64,000 nucleotides of DNA, taken from the NCBI GenBank assembly GCA_900068845.1, contig CEFQ01000008.1, positions 455,358 through 519,357 of the forward strand, in the 5' to 3' direction. Positions 36,114 to 43,950 of the stretch are shown here, in pieces. The stretch's first letter is position 1. Every line of letters begins with the position of its first letter. The notes beneath the pieces are model-generated. The model worked only from the letters and a program-made list of their open reading frames with translations. It was not told the DNA's origin and did not search any database. The stretch comes from Enterobacter ludwigii. Its GTDB lineage: Bacteria; Pseudomonadota; Gammaproteobacteria; Enterobacterales; Enterobacteriaceae. A program made the translations under genes and the position numbers.

Positions 36114-36674
36114 TTGCCTACGAAACTGCATCTTGAAACCTCCAGACTCACCTGCTCGCAGATTGAGGAGGCCGACTGGGCTTTCTTCCGTCAACTCCAG
36201 CTCTCGCCAGACGTTATGCACTACGTCGCTGACCAAAAAACAGAAGAAAAAATTCTCGCAGACTTTTCAGCCAGATTGCCGATCTGGTCGCCGCAGAGCG
36301 AGCATTGGCTTTGTCTGGTGGTGCGTGAAAAACAGACGGGAAAGCGCATCGGTGTCAGCGGCTATATCCATCGTGAAAATGACTGCGCCGAAGTCGGCTT
36401 TCTGTTCGCGCCAGAAGCGCAAGGCAAAGGCTATGCGCGCGAGTCGCTTCAGGCGATTTGTGACTATGCATTCAGCGACGGCGGCATGCGACGACTGATC
36501 GCCACCGTCACTGCAGGCAATATGCCGTCACGTCGACTGCTGGAAAAAGTCGGTTTCGTGTTGGAAGGTGAACTGCGCGAAAGTTACTGGCTGAGAAATG
36601 CATGGCATAACGATTGGCTGTTTGGGTTGCTGCAGTGTGAATATCGCTCCATGAGAGAGGTGTTAATCACTTAG
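36114..36674 (+). CDS. GNAT family N-acetyltransferase, RimJ/RimL-like
   Basis: A 186-residue acetyltransferase. LETSRLTCSQIEEADWAFFRQLQLSPDVMHYV is the usual start of the RimJ/RimL-like group; EVGFLFAPEAQGKGYARESLQAICDYAF carries the acetyl-CoA loop Q-G-K-G-Y-A, and RRLLEKVGFVLEGELRE is motif B. The start is a TTG at 36114, supported by AAGGTGA 6-12 bases upstream; no ATG fits. It lies alone between a palindromic repeat and a convergent operon. The substrate could be a ribosomal protein, another protein or a small amine. Confidence 0.85.
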   Translation: MPTKLHLETSRLTCSQIEEADWAFFRQLQLSPDVMHYVADQKTEEKILADFSARLPIWSPQSEHWLCLVVREKQTGKRIGVSGYIHRENDCAEVGFLFAPEAQGKGYARESLQAICDYAFSDGGMRRLIATVTAGNMPSRRLLEKVGFVLEGELRESYWLRNAWHNDWLFGLLQCEYRSMREVLIT

Positions 36675-36778
36675 CCTGCAATCATGAATACCTCGAAGTA
36701 ACTTTGTAGCCTTTAACTACGCACGCTCGTTTGTGTAGCCATGAAGATGTTATGGTCCTCCTGATATCGTTTCTCTAA

Positions 36779-36808
36779 TTTCTGGTACGCATCAATGCGC
36801 ACCAGAAA
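36779..36808 (-). terminator. Hairpin after the envelope operon
   Basis: TTTCTGGTACGCAT (36779-36792) pairs with ATGCGCACCAGAAA (36795-36808), 13 of 14 pairs with a 2-base loop. It lies 20 bases beyond the stop of the VWA-like gene (36829). There is no long T-run, so termination strength is uncertain. The rest of 36675-36828 shows nothing else. Confidence 0.45.
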
Positions 36809-36828
36809 ATGGTGCTTTTCAAAACCCT

Positions 36829-37665
36829 TTATTGCAAATCAACATTCAACGCCGGCGCCCCAAAGCTGACTAATTCCGCATTCGACGCCGTAAAATAACC
36901 TCGCCAGAATATCTCAAGCTGCTGAATAATTTTCCCTGAGCGATAATTGTTTTTCGCATCGGTATCAATCAATCCTGCACCTGCGACAAACACCTTAGCG
37001 CCGGCAAAATTCGCTAATAAATTCTGCTGTTTAACCTGCTGCAACTCTTTCTCTGGCGAAAGCAAACGCAGCGCGTTATTGCGGTAGAAGCTATCGAAAG
37101 CGCTGTTCTCCAACATATCGGAGATCAGAAACAGAGTACGTGACGCTTTTTCATCCTGCTCAAGATCATGACTAATGCGTTTAAGGCTATCAAGGATCTC
37201 ACTTTTAGCGATGTTATCGCCCTTCTCCGCGAAACTTTTTGCCATTAGTCCACCGAAGGCGCTGGCGAAATATTGCTTCTGCTCGCTCAGGCATTTGTCG
37301 AGGTTCTTCAAACTCTCCATGCCTTGATTGTCGCGGATTTTCTTGTCCGTGAGTAACGGCTCCAGACGACCATCAAATAAGCGCTGCATGAAATTGTTCT
37401 GCAACAACGCCGAGAACTGATACAGCACCACATGATCGCCGGGGTGACTAAAACGCATGATCTGCTGCCAACTGGCATTTTTGATCTGCAGCGGCACTTT
37501 AACCGTTTGATCAATAATCACCACCAGCTCACGACCGCTGTTGGCCGGGCGATATTGACTGAGTTTGGCATAGTCATAACAGCTCGGAATATCGTTGCGA
37601 TCCGCAGCCTGCGCCAGGGCACTCACCCCGGCTAACAGCAGCAAACACCATTTGCTGATCTTCAC
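36829..37665 (-). CDS. Exported protein with VWA-like features, unknown function
   Basis: About 278 residues from a GTG at 37665, chosen because AGAGGG lies 7 bases upstream and the resulting N-terminus is a signal peptide (KISKWCLLLLAGVSALAQA, cleavage before ADR). The mature protein has a Rossmann-like alternation starting ELVVIIDQTVKVPLQIKNASW and later SRTLFLISDMLENSAF, resembling a von Willebrand A fold with a degraded MIDAS site (D-Q-T instead of D-x-S-x-S). It should be periplasmic or lipid-free envelope-associated. It follows the membrane protein gene by 4 bases. I do not recognise the family. Confidence 0.6.
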   Translation of the reverse strand: MKISKWCLLLLAGVSALAQAADRNDIPSCYDYAKLSQYRPANSGRELVVIIDQTVKVPLQIKNASWQQIMRFSHPGDHVVLYQFSALLQNNFMQRLFDGRLEPLLTDKKIRDNQGMESLKNLDKCLSEQKQYFASAFGGLMAKSFAEKGDNIAKSEILDSLKRISHDLEQDEKASRTLFLISDMLENSAFDSFYRNNALRLLSPEKELQQVKQQNLLANFAGAKVFVAGAGLIDTDAKNNYRSGKIIQQLEIFWRGYFTASNAELVSFGAPALNVDLQ

Positions 37666-37669
37666 CTGA

Positions 37670-39244
37670 TTACCCTCTGGCCTTATTGAGCACGCGCTGC
37701 ACTTTACGACGACTGAGCAGCGCTTCATTTGACAGACCCAAATCCTCAGCTACCAAAAGCAGTTCTTCATCATCTAAGGCTGTCAAATCACCTAACTCCG
37801 CAATGCGCGCCTTTTCATCGGCGTAAGCAGCAGGTGCCGTTTCCAGTGCCACCGGTGCAGGCGTTGGCGTTTTAGGTTCAAATACCAAAGCCGGTTCTGG
37901 CTGATGTACCGGGCGCTCTGGAGCAACGGTTGCACGTGTGGCGTTAAATTGCTGATGCTGATCGTCGGCCAGTGCTTTATCGCGCTGCTTACCGCGCACG
38001 TAATCGTCGAAGGTCCGAACATCAGTTTGTGCAATGCTGGCGCTACTGGCGCGTTGCATCGCCATACGATTCTGCAAGCTTGCCAGTTTATCCTGCGCAT
38101 CACGCTCTACGCGCTCACGGCGCATGGCGTACCACGCGGCAAACTCTTCAGAGCTACTGAAATTACCAATATATTTCGCCGCCAAGCGAGATTCGATGCC
38201 GACCAGAGAACGGTAATAACCAATCAAAATACCGATAATTTGCACGCCAATGAAAATCACCGACAGAATAATGAAGGTCAATTTGGAGGCGAACACGCGG
38301 TTGTCACTGACCTCTTTCGCCGCTTGCTTATCAGCCTGCTGATTATCTTCCACCGCTTGCTGTGGCAACTCAAAAGGTGAAGCGTTGCTCGCCGCGCTGG
38401 TTTGGCTAAACGGCGTACCATTGACGGCCTGGGTTTCGGCGGCATTGATGGTTGCCGCACGAATGAAATAGGCACCTACCGCAAAGGTGACGATCAGCAA
38501 CAGCGTCACAACCGTTTGTACATATTGCGGTTTTGCACCAATACCGTGGTTCACACGGTTGAGCATTTGCAAATAGCTGGGTGCGTCATCATCAATGCGG
38601 CTGTTTTCCAGCGAGACGCGGTTGTCTTTAACCAACGCCTGCGCGTGGCCTTCCAGACGTGCTTCTTTATGCCAGTAGCGGATTTTGCTCAGCAGCGTAT
38701 TTTTGTGTAACTGCGTGCCCATTAAATGCGTTGCGGGCACCAAAATCACACCAATCAGCACCGAAACCACAATCGCCGATAGCTCCGCCTGGTTCGCAGA
38801 GATGTTGTTGGCAATGAATGGCGAAAGTACCAGCGCAAAGATAAAGGCTTCCAGAATGACGAGGGCGATACTGCATAACCACAACACCACGCTGGTCGGT
38901 TTGCGGCCCCGCTCATCCACTTTGTTCAGATAGTTAACGCAGCGCAGATAAAAATCGGCATCGCGGTTGGAGATGCTATGAAACTGATAGAACTTGCCAC
39001 ACAAAGCTTCTTCTGCCGGGTGCCAGATGCGTCCGCCGGTGCCTGTACGGCGAGATTCATGGCTGCGTGACAAGCGGGTGATATGGCCAAAAAGTGGCAG
39101 GGAACAAAACAGGTTGAGGAAGAAGTAACGAACCTGATCCCACCATTTGATCACGCCAAGTGTTAGCGCCAACAGCCCGAAAAGCGGCCAAAAGATGTAG
39201 CGATAGGTGGCGATCGCCTGCATTAAGGTATCTAAAATTTCCAT
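37670..39244 (-). CDS. Multi-spanning inner membrane protein with long cytoplasmic C-terminus, unknown function
   Basis: A 524-residue protein. Hydrophobic segments are seen at about 12-32, 118-140, 152-175, 248-268 and 326-346, with an initial domain containing HESRRTGTGGRIWHPAEEALCG. After the last segment a charged helical region (AAWYAMRRERVERDAQDKLASLQNRMAMQRASS) suggests a coiled coil, followed by a Pro/Ala-rich linker and a small C-terminal helical end (LDDEELLLVAEDLGLSNEALLSRRKVQRVLNKA). It lies between an OmpA-like lipoprotein and a VWA-like exported protein, so it may be the inner-membrane part of an envelope-spanning complex. I do not recognise the family. Confidence 0.6.
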   Translation of the reverse strand: MEILDTLMQAIATYRYIFWPLFGLLALTLGVIKWWDQVRYFFLNLFCSLPLFGHITRLSRSHESRRTGTGGRIWHPAEEALCGKFYQFHSISNRDADFYLRCVNYLNKVDERGRKPTSVVLWLCSIALVILEAFIFALVLSPFIANNISANQAELSAIVVSVLIGVILVPATHLMGTQLHKNTLLSKIRYWHKEARLEGHAQALVKDNRVSLENSRIDDDAPSYLQMLNRVNHGIGAKPQYVQTVVTLLLIVTFAVGAYFIRAATINAAETQAVNGTPFSQTSAASNASPFELPQQAVEDNQQADKQAAKEVSDNRVFASKLTFIILSVIFIGVQIIGILIGYYRSLVGIESRLAAKYIGNFSSSEEFAAWYAMRRERVERDAQDKLASLQNRMAMQRASSASIAQTDVRTFDDYVRGKQRDKALADDQHQQFNATRATVAPERPVHQPEPALVFEPKTPTPAPVALETAPAAYADEKARIAELGDLTALDDEELLLVAEDLGLSNEALLSRRKVQRVLNKARG

Positions 39245-39259
39245 AAGAGAGTTATCCGT

Positions 39260-40744
39260 TTATCCACGCTGAGGTGCGTAACTGGCCAGCCACGGCTGAC
39301 GATGATTGCTGTAGAAGAGTTGTCCTTGTTGCGCAGGCTTGCCGGATTTTGGCAGCAGGAGATCAACGCAAGAGATAGGGTGTTGCTGGGCATCGGCGAT
39401 ATAGACGCGATAAAGAATGCTGTCTTCACCTTCCCAACTGTTAGCAACCGTCGCCATGCCTTGTAGCGTTTTGCGATTGCCTTGTGCGTAGTTCGGCGTG
39501 ATCAGTACTTGTGGGTTTTGCGTCACCACCGCACCGTCTTTGAGAACAAACACCGGCGTCAACGTCACCAAATTGCCATTGACCAATCCCGCCCACGCGC
39601 GCCCGTTCATATTAGGTAGATATTCCAGCGTATCATGCTGTTCGATCGCCTTACCGCTGGCTAAATTCTTTGCCAGTCCGCTGACGCGCGGAAGATCGGT
39701 GAGACAGCTGCTGCTAACGCTGCTGGCTTGCGCCTGGCTAATCAGGCTGAAACCCTGCGACAGCGGCTTTAAGTTACTGGCCAGGCCAGATACCTGTGTA
39801 CTGGTGGGCTTGCCACCAAAATCGACAAAGTTAGCGGGGTTGCTCGCGGCAATGGCTTGGGTAGGTTGGGTCACAACTGCCGTGGCTTTTGCTTCAGCCG
39901 GTGTTGTCACTGCCGCATTAGCAGGCTTTGTGCTTGTCTTACGCGCTGCGGGTTTCGTCACTGAACTGTGTGCCAGGCCGCTTTCCGCCGCCGAACTGTG
40001 GCGCAAATAAAGGGGATTATTGCTTTCCAGCGCCAGGAGCTGTCGCAATAAGGCTGCGTTCGCCAATGCCACAATCTCAACCCGACGGTTCTGCGCCCGA
40101 CCGGTCGCCGAATCGTTATCCGCTAAGGGCCGCGAAGAGCCTACGCCCTGGAAATAGAGCTGGCTGGCGTTGATCCCACTTTGCTCCAGCACCCGTCCCA
40201 CGTTGCGCGCACGGGCTTCTGAAAGCTGCTGATTATACCCGGCATTCCCGCTGGCATCGGTATGTCCCACGACCAGCAACACATCCGAGGTTGCCTGCTG
40301 GCCACCTTTCATGGCTGCCGCGATTTTCTGCACCTGACGCAATCCGCTGGTGGTCAATTCTGCGCTATCGACGCCAAACATGCTGCCGTCTTCAACCTGT
40401 GCAACAATCCCCACCGGCTCCTGCTTGCTGTTCTCCTGCGCCTTAAGTGCCTGAGTGCTGATGCGAATTTTTTCTTCCTGCGCGACTTTAGCCAGCGCCT
40501 GTTCACGATTCTGCCAAACATTCCCGACAACGCATCCTGCCACGCCGCCCGCCAGTCCACCTACCAGGGCTTTTTTTGCGTCATGGGTGACCAGATAAGT
40601 AATGCCGCCGCCTAATGCGGCCCCGCCAATACACCCGGCGGCGGTTCCGTAATCCCGGGCGAAGTCATTCATTGATGCGCAGCTGGAAGTCAGTGACGCA
40701 GCGATCACTATCGATGCTGCCTTTCTTGAAAAGGGTAAATTCAC
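39260..40744 (-). CDS. OmpA-family lipoprotein with glycine-zipper region, unknown function
   Basis: A 494-residue lipoprotein. A lipid signal is suggested by the N-terminus with ASLTSSC and Cys22 or nearby. Next comes a glycine-rich zipper segment (CIGGAALGGGITYLVTHDAKKALVGGLAGGVAGCVVGN). Residues about 115-230 are an OmpA_C peptidoglycan-binding domain with DSAELTTSGLRQVQKIAAAM, VVGHTDASGNAGYNQQLSEARARNV and GRAQNRRVEIV (the Asp and Arg that grip meso-diaminopimelate). After this a long Thr/Ala-rich linker leads to a C-terminal domain (about 330-490) of unknown type. It is the first gene of the operon. Confidence 0.75.
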   Translation of the reverse strand: MNLPFSRKAASIVIAASLTSSCASMNDFARDYGTAAGCIGGAALGGGITYLVTHDAKKALVGGLAGGVAGCVVGNVWQNREQALAKVAQEEKIRISTQALKAQENSKQEPVGIVAQVEDGSMFGVDSAELTTSGLRQVQKIAAAMKGGQQATSDVLLVVGHTDASGNAGYNQQLSEARARNVGRVLEQSGINASQLYFQGVGSSRPLADNDSATGRAQNRRVEIVALANAALLRQLLALESNNPLYLRHSSAAESGLAHSSVTKPAARKTSTKPANAAVTTPAEAKATAVVTQPTQAIAASNPANFVDFGGKPTSTQVSGLASNLKPLSQGFSLISQAQASSVSSSCLTDLPRVSGLAKNLASGKAIEQHDTLEYLPNMNGRAWAGLVNGNLVTLTPVFVLKDGAVVTQNPQVLITPNYAQGNRKTLQGMATVANSWEGEDSILYRVYIADAQQHPISCVDLLLPKSGKPAQQGQLFYSNHRQPWLASYAPQRG

Positions 40745-41052
40745 ATCAAATCCTTGATTGAAAATTCCTCAGTAAAGCGGAGGAAAACATGATTTTTACG
40801 TTTTGATGATTGATAAAAAAAATTCACAGGTTTGTATCGGCAGGAATGCCGATGGCTTTAGGTATCCGCGACGAATTTTTTCTATTCAAGGAGATAGGGA
40901 ATGATGGCGTGTTGTTATGAGAGGATGTGTCATAACTTACCTTACCAATGTTGTTCAATCGCTGGTGCATTTTTGATAGGTCTGATTCAAAGGTGAGAAG
41001 AACGCCTGTAAAAAGCGTAGGGCCGCTAGAAAATGCATTGTTGTGCCGCCCA

Positions 41053-41069
41053 CCTAAGGTTCACTTAAT
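41053..41069 (+). promoter_or_regulatory. PmrA-box-like sequence upstream of the PmrR-like peptide
   Basis: CCTAAG-GTTCA-CTTAAT matches the PmrA (BasR) consensus YTTAAK-N5-YTTAAK with one mismatch. It lies 42 bases upstream of the small ORF at 41111. The wider sequence AAGGTTCACTTAATCTTCA is repeated in near-identical form at 41207-41225 ahead of eptA. The gap 40745-41052 on its left must hold the promoter of the minus-strand envelope operon, which I could not place. Confidence 0.7.
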
Positions 41070-41110
41070 CTTCAGAAATGAAAATGTCCTCAACCTAAGA
41101 GGAAATTTTT

Positions 41111-41203
41111 ATGAAATCGATGATATCCCGACCCTTCAGTGAATTTTTGGCCGTCGCTGTAACTGTGTTCACCGTAGTGAGCTTTCTGGCCATCTGGTTC
41201 TAA
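41111..41203 (+). CDS. pmrR: Small membrane peptide resembling PmrR (LpxT inhibitor)
   Basis: A 30-residue peptide, MKSMISRPFSEFLAVAVTVF followed by TVVSFLAIWF, with agaggaaa 5-12 bases upstream of the ATG. It has one membrane segment and ends F-L-x-I-W-F. Compared with E. coli PmrR as I remember it, 10 of 20 residues match from the common Glu to the W-F. PmrR is made under PmrA control and inhibits LpxT, reducing phosphorylation of lipid A. Its place directly before eptA with a PmrA-box-like site upstream supports the assignment. It could alternatively be an unrelated leader peptide. Confidence 0.75.
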   Translation: MKSMISRPFSEFLAVAVTVFTVVSFLAIWF

Positions 41204-41220
41204 ATTAAGGTTTACTTAAC
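41204..41220 (+). promoter_or_regulatory. PmrA-box-like sequence upstream of eptA
   Basis: ATTAAG-GTTTA-CTTAAC resembles YTTAAK-N5-YTTAAK with two mismatches at outer positions. The stretch AAGGTTTACTTAACCTTCA is a near copy of the one at 41057-41075. It starts one base after the stop of the PmrR-like peptide and ends 46 bases before the eptA start, so eptA could have its own PmrA-controlled promoter. Confidence 0.6.
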
Positions 41221-41266
41221 CTTCACTGCTTAAGCTAGGCCCATCTGAGCTTTTATGGATGGACCA

Positions 41267-42910
41267 ATGATATTTTCGCTGCGCAAAAGACCGACGCTAA
41301 GTCGGCTGACCTTTATTACGCTATTTTCACTTTATATTGCGGTGTTCCTGAATATTGCCTTTTATCGTCAGGTGATTGAAGCGATGCCGCTTGATACGCT
41401 GCGCACAATAGCCGTCTTCGCCTCCATGCCGCTAGTGGCCTTTAGCGTAATCAATATTATTGCCACGCTGGCCTCCTTTGTGTGGCTCGATCGGCTGATT
41501 CTCGCGCTGTTTATATTGGTTGCGGCTGCGGCGCAATATTTCATCTGGACCTTCGGTATCGTTATCGATCGCTCGATGATCGTGAATATTCTGGATACCA
41601 CACCGTCAGAATCCTTGGCCTTATTGTCATCCAAGTTAATTATTACCCTGGGTGGCAGCGGCTTGCTCGCGGCCCTGTTGGTTTTCTGGATTGGGATCAA
41701 TAATAGCCAAACTCTCTGGAAAAACATTGCCAAACGCGCTGCGTCCATCGTCGTGTCGATAATCTGCATCGCCCTGGTGGCGACGTTTTTCTATAAAGAT
41801 TACGCCTCGCTGTTCCGTAATCAAAAAGAGCTGATTAAGTCGCTCAGTCCTTCCAATTCGATCGTGGCGACGCTTTCCTGGTACCACCACAGCCGCACCG
41901 CTAATTTGCCGCTGGTAAAAATTGGTTTAGACGCCAAACAACAACCAGCAATGTTGGCCGGTGCAAAGAAAAACCTGACGATTTTAGTGGTGGGTGAAAC
42001 CACGCGCGCGGTGAATTTTCAGCTGAATGGTTATGGCCGTGAAACCACGCCGTTGCTGGCGAAAGACGATGTCTCTTATTTTCCGAATACCCAGTCTTGC
42101 GGCACGGCTACTGCGGTCTCTTTGCCTTGTATGTTCTCTAATATGCCGCGCGCACATTATGATGATCAGCTCGCTGATCATCAGGAAGGCATGCTCGATA
42201 TTATCCAGCGTGCCGGTGTGCAGGTTTTATGGCATGACAATGACGGCGGCTGTAAAGGTGCCTGCGACCGCGTGCCGCATCAGGATATGACCAGTCTGAA
42301 TCTGGCGAATATGTGTCACGATGGGGAATGTTATGACGAGGTGTTATTCCACGGCATTGAGGATTATATTAAAAACCTCAAAGGCAACGGCGTAATTGTT
42401 TTGCATACCATTGGCAGTCACGGCCCAACCTATTACAACCGCTATCCGCCACAGTTTAAAAAATTCACGCCGACGTGCGATACCAATCAAATTCAGGATT
42501 GTTCGCAACAGCAACTGGTGAATACTTATGACAACACTATTCTGTATATCGATTACATTGTCGATAAAGCGATTAATGTGCTGAAAGCGCATCAGGATCA
42601 CTATACCACCAGCCTGGTTTATCTTTCCGATCACGGTGAATCTTTAGGTGAAAACGGTGCCTATTTGCACGGTATGCCGTATGCAATTGCGCCTGATGTG
42701 CAGAAACATGTGCCGATGCTGATTTGGTTATCACCGGATTATCAACAGCGCTATGGCGTGAGTAAAAGCTGTGTCGATAAGCTCGCGACGCATCAGGGTT
42801 ATTCGCAGGATAATCTGTTCTCCACCCTGCTGGGATTAACGGGGATTCAGACCCGTGAATATCAGCCTGCGGATGATATTCTGGCCAGTTGTCGGGCCAC
42901 GCAGGGTTAG
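41267..42910 (+). CDS. eptA: Lipid A phosphoethanolamine transferase EptA (PmrC)
   Basis: A 547-residue protein, the same length as E. coli EptA and alike almost throughout. Five membrane segments in the first about 180 residues, then the periplasmic sulfatase-fold domain with VVGETTR (about 242-248), the nucleophile Thr280 in SCGTATAVSLPCMF, HTIGSHGPTYYNRYP, and DHGESLGENG (zinc ligands Asp, His). It adds phosphoethanolamine from phosphatidylethanolamine to lipid A phosphates, lowering negative charge and giving polymyxin resistance. The ATG at 41267 follows GGATGGACCA; an upstream ATG at 41255 would add 4 residues. The pmrAB genes are not adjacent. Confidence 0.95.
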   Translation: MIFSLRKRPTLSRLTFITLFSLYIAVFLNIAFYRQVIEAMPLDTLRTIAVFASMPLVAFSVINIIATLASFVWLDRLILALFILVAAAAQYFIWTFGIVIDRSMIVNILDTTPSESLALLSSKLIITLGGSGLLAALLVFWIGINNSQTLWKNIAKRAASIVVSIICIALVATFFYKDYASLFRNQKELIKSLSPSNSIVATLSWYHHSRTANLPLVKIGLDAKQQPAMLAGAKKNLTILVVGETTRAVNFQLNGYGRETTPLLAKDDVSYFPNTQSCGTATAVSLPCMFSNMPRAHYDDQLADHQEGMLDIIQRAGVQVLWHDNDGGCKGACDRVPHQDMTSLNLANMCHDGECYDEVLFHGIEDYIKNLKGNGVIVLHTIGSHGPTYYNRYPPQFKKFTPTCDTNQIQDCSQQQLVNTYDNTILYIDYIVDKAINVLKAHQDHYTTSLVYLSDHGESLGENGAYLHGMPYAIAPDVQKHVPMLIWLSPDYQQRYGVSKSCVDKLATHQGYSQDNLFSTLLGLTGIQTREYQPADDILASCRATQG

Positions 42911-42918
42911 TGGTATAA

Positions 42919-42975
42919 GGTCGCCATAAATTGCGCCCCTATGGAGCCGTTGTAAGGTCGCCATTGCTGGCGACC
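42919..42975. repeat. Degenerate short intergenic element with GGTCGCCA arms
   Basis: GGTCGCCAT at 42919-42927 and GGTCGCCA-TTGC-TGGCGACC at 42956-42975, a perfect 8-pair hairpin. It contains the terminal sequence of the composite palindromic elements but only a remnant of the core (AAATTGCGCCCCTA). It lies between the stop of eptA and the convergent ATPase gene. Confidence 0.7.
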
Positions 42976-42979
42976 AACG

Positions 42980-43756
42980 TCACGCCGCCGCCCGATCCGC
43001 CCCCAATAAATCCAGAATACGGCTACGCAGCGCCACCAGTTGTGGATCGTCGCGACGGCGTGGCCACGGCAGATTAACCGCGATCACATCCACCACTTTT
43101 GCCGGTCTTGGGCTGAACACCACCACGCGATTAGCCATCACCAACGCCTCTTCCACGTCGTGCGTTACCATCAGCGTGGTGAACTGCTGCTCCTGCCACA
43201 GATCGACAATCTCCTGCTGCATACGCAACCGCGTCAGTGAATCAAGCTTGCCGAGCGGTTCATCGAGGATCAGCAAACGCGGCACATTGACCAGCGCACG
43301 AGCCAGCGCTGCACGCTGCGCCATCCCGCCGGAGAGCTGATGCGGCCAGGCGCGGGCAAACTGCCTGAGCCCAACGCGATCCAGCATGGCATTAATGCGT
43401 TGTTCACGCAGGGGGCGACTTTCACCCCGAATCTGCAGGCCGAGGCCAACGTTGTCATAGACATTGCGCCACGGATAGAGTGTTGGGTCTTGAAACACCA
43501 CCACGCGCGACGGATCGGGCGCGGTGATCGCCTTGCCCTCTTCCGCCAGTAAACCGCTGGTCGGGGGTTCCAGTCCGGCCAGCAGACGCAAAAGCGTCGA
43601 TTTGCCGCAACCGGACGGCCCCAGCAGTGCGACAAATTCTCCGGCCTTGACCTGCAAATTAATATTCTCCAGTACCGGCAACGCTTCGCCTTCTAAGATG
43701 AAGTGATGATTAACCTGCTCAATCGCTATATTCACACCCGCCGAGGTGGTGGCCAT
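42980..43756 (-). CDS. Nitrate/sulfonate/taurine-type ABC transporter ATP-binding protein (SsuB-like)
   Basis: A 258-residue ATPase: Walker A GPSGCGKST, signature LSGGMAQRAALARAL, Walker B LLILDEPLGKLD, and H-loop MVTHDVEEAL. The -GGM-QR- signature and the P-L-G-K-L-D sequence are typical of the SsuB/TauB/NrtD group. CAGGAG precedes the ATG at 43756. It is divergent from the binding protein and permease genes of what must be the same transporter, an unusual split arrangement over a 194-base promoter region. Confidence 0.9.
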   Translation of the reverse strand: MATTSAGVNIAIEQVNHHFILEGEALPVLENINLQVKAGEFVALLGPSGCGKSTLLRLLAGLEPPTSGLLAEEGKAITAPDPSRVVVFQDPTLYPWRNVYDNVGLGLQIRGESRPLREQRINAMLDRVGLRQFARAWPHQLSGGMAQRAALARALVNVPRLLILDEPLGKLDSLTRLRMQQEIVDLWQEQQFTTLMVTHDVEEALVMANRVVVFSPRPAKVVDVIAVNLPWPRRRDDPQLVALRSRILDLLGADRAAA

Positions 43757-43865
43757 ATTTATGCTCCTGCAAGATATGCTAAGAAATAAAGCATAAGCCG
43801 CACCTTTGCCTGCTCGAAATAGCCATTTCGGCAAACTTATCCGTAAATATTCATAATGAAAAATT

Positions 43866-43879
43866 GCATGATGTCATGC
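43866..43879. promoter_or_regulatory. Inverted repeat in the promoter region of the split transporter
   Basis: GCATGA-TG-TCATGC, a palindrome with 6-base arms, lies between the divergent ATPase (start 43756) and binding protein (start 43951) genes. It could be an operator shared by both. Another short pair, ATGCT/AGCAT, is at 43777-43795. Confidence 0.4.
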
Positions 43880-43950
43880 GGGAATGTTATTTGGTCGCGC
43901 TTATTGCCTTTGCCATAGTGCCTGTAAAATTTATCTACAAGGAAGACAGG

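Noticed and set aside
36829-40744. Zorya-type anti-phage system
   Set aside because: The OmpA-domain protein suggests it, but there is no MotA/ExbB-like ZorA with its long tail, no MotB-like transmembrane Asp, and no ZorC/D/E helicase or nuclease gene.
40948-41142. 64-codon open frame upstream of the PmrR-like gene
   Set aside because: No ribosome site, no family resemblance, and it overlaps the PmrA-box-like site and the PmrR-like ORF in another frame.
43864-43950. N-terminal extension of the SsuA-like binding protein from an ATG at 43864
   Set aside because: It would place the twin-arginine signal 30 residues inside the protein; the ATG at 43951 has a good ribosome site and puts the signal at the N-terminus.
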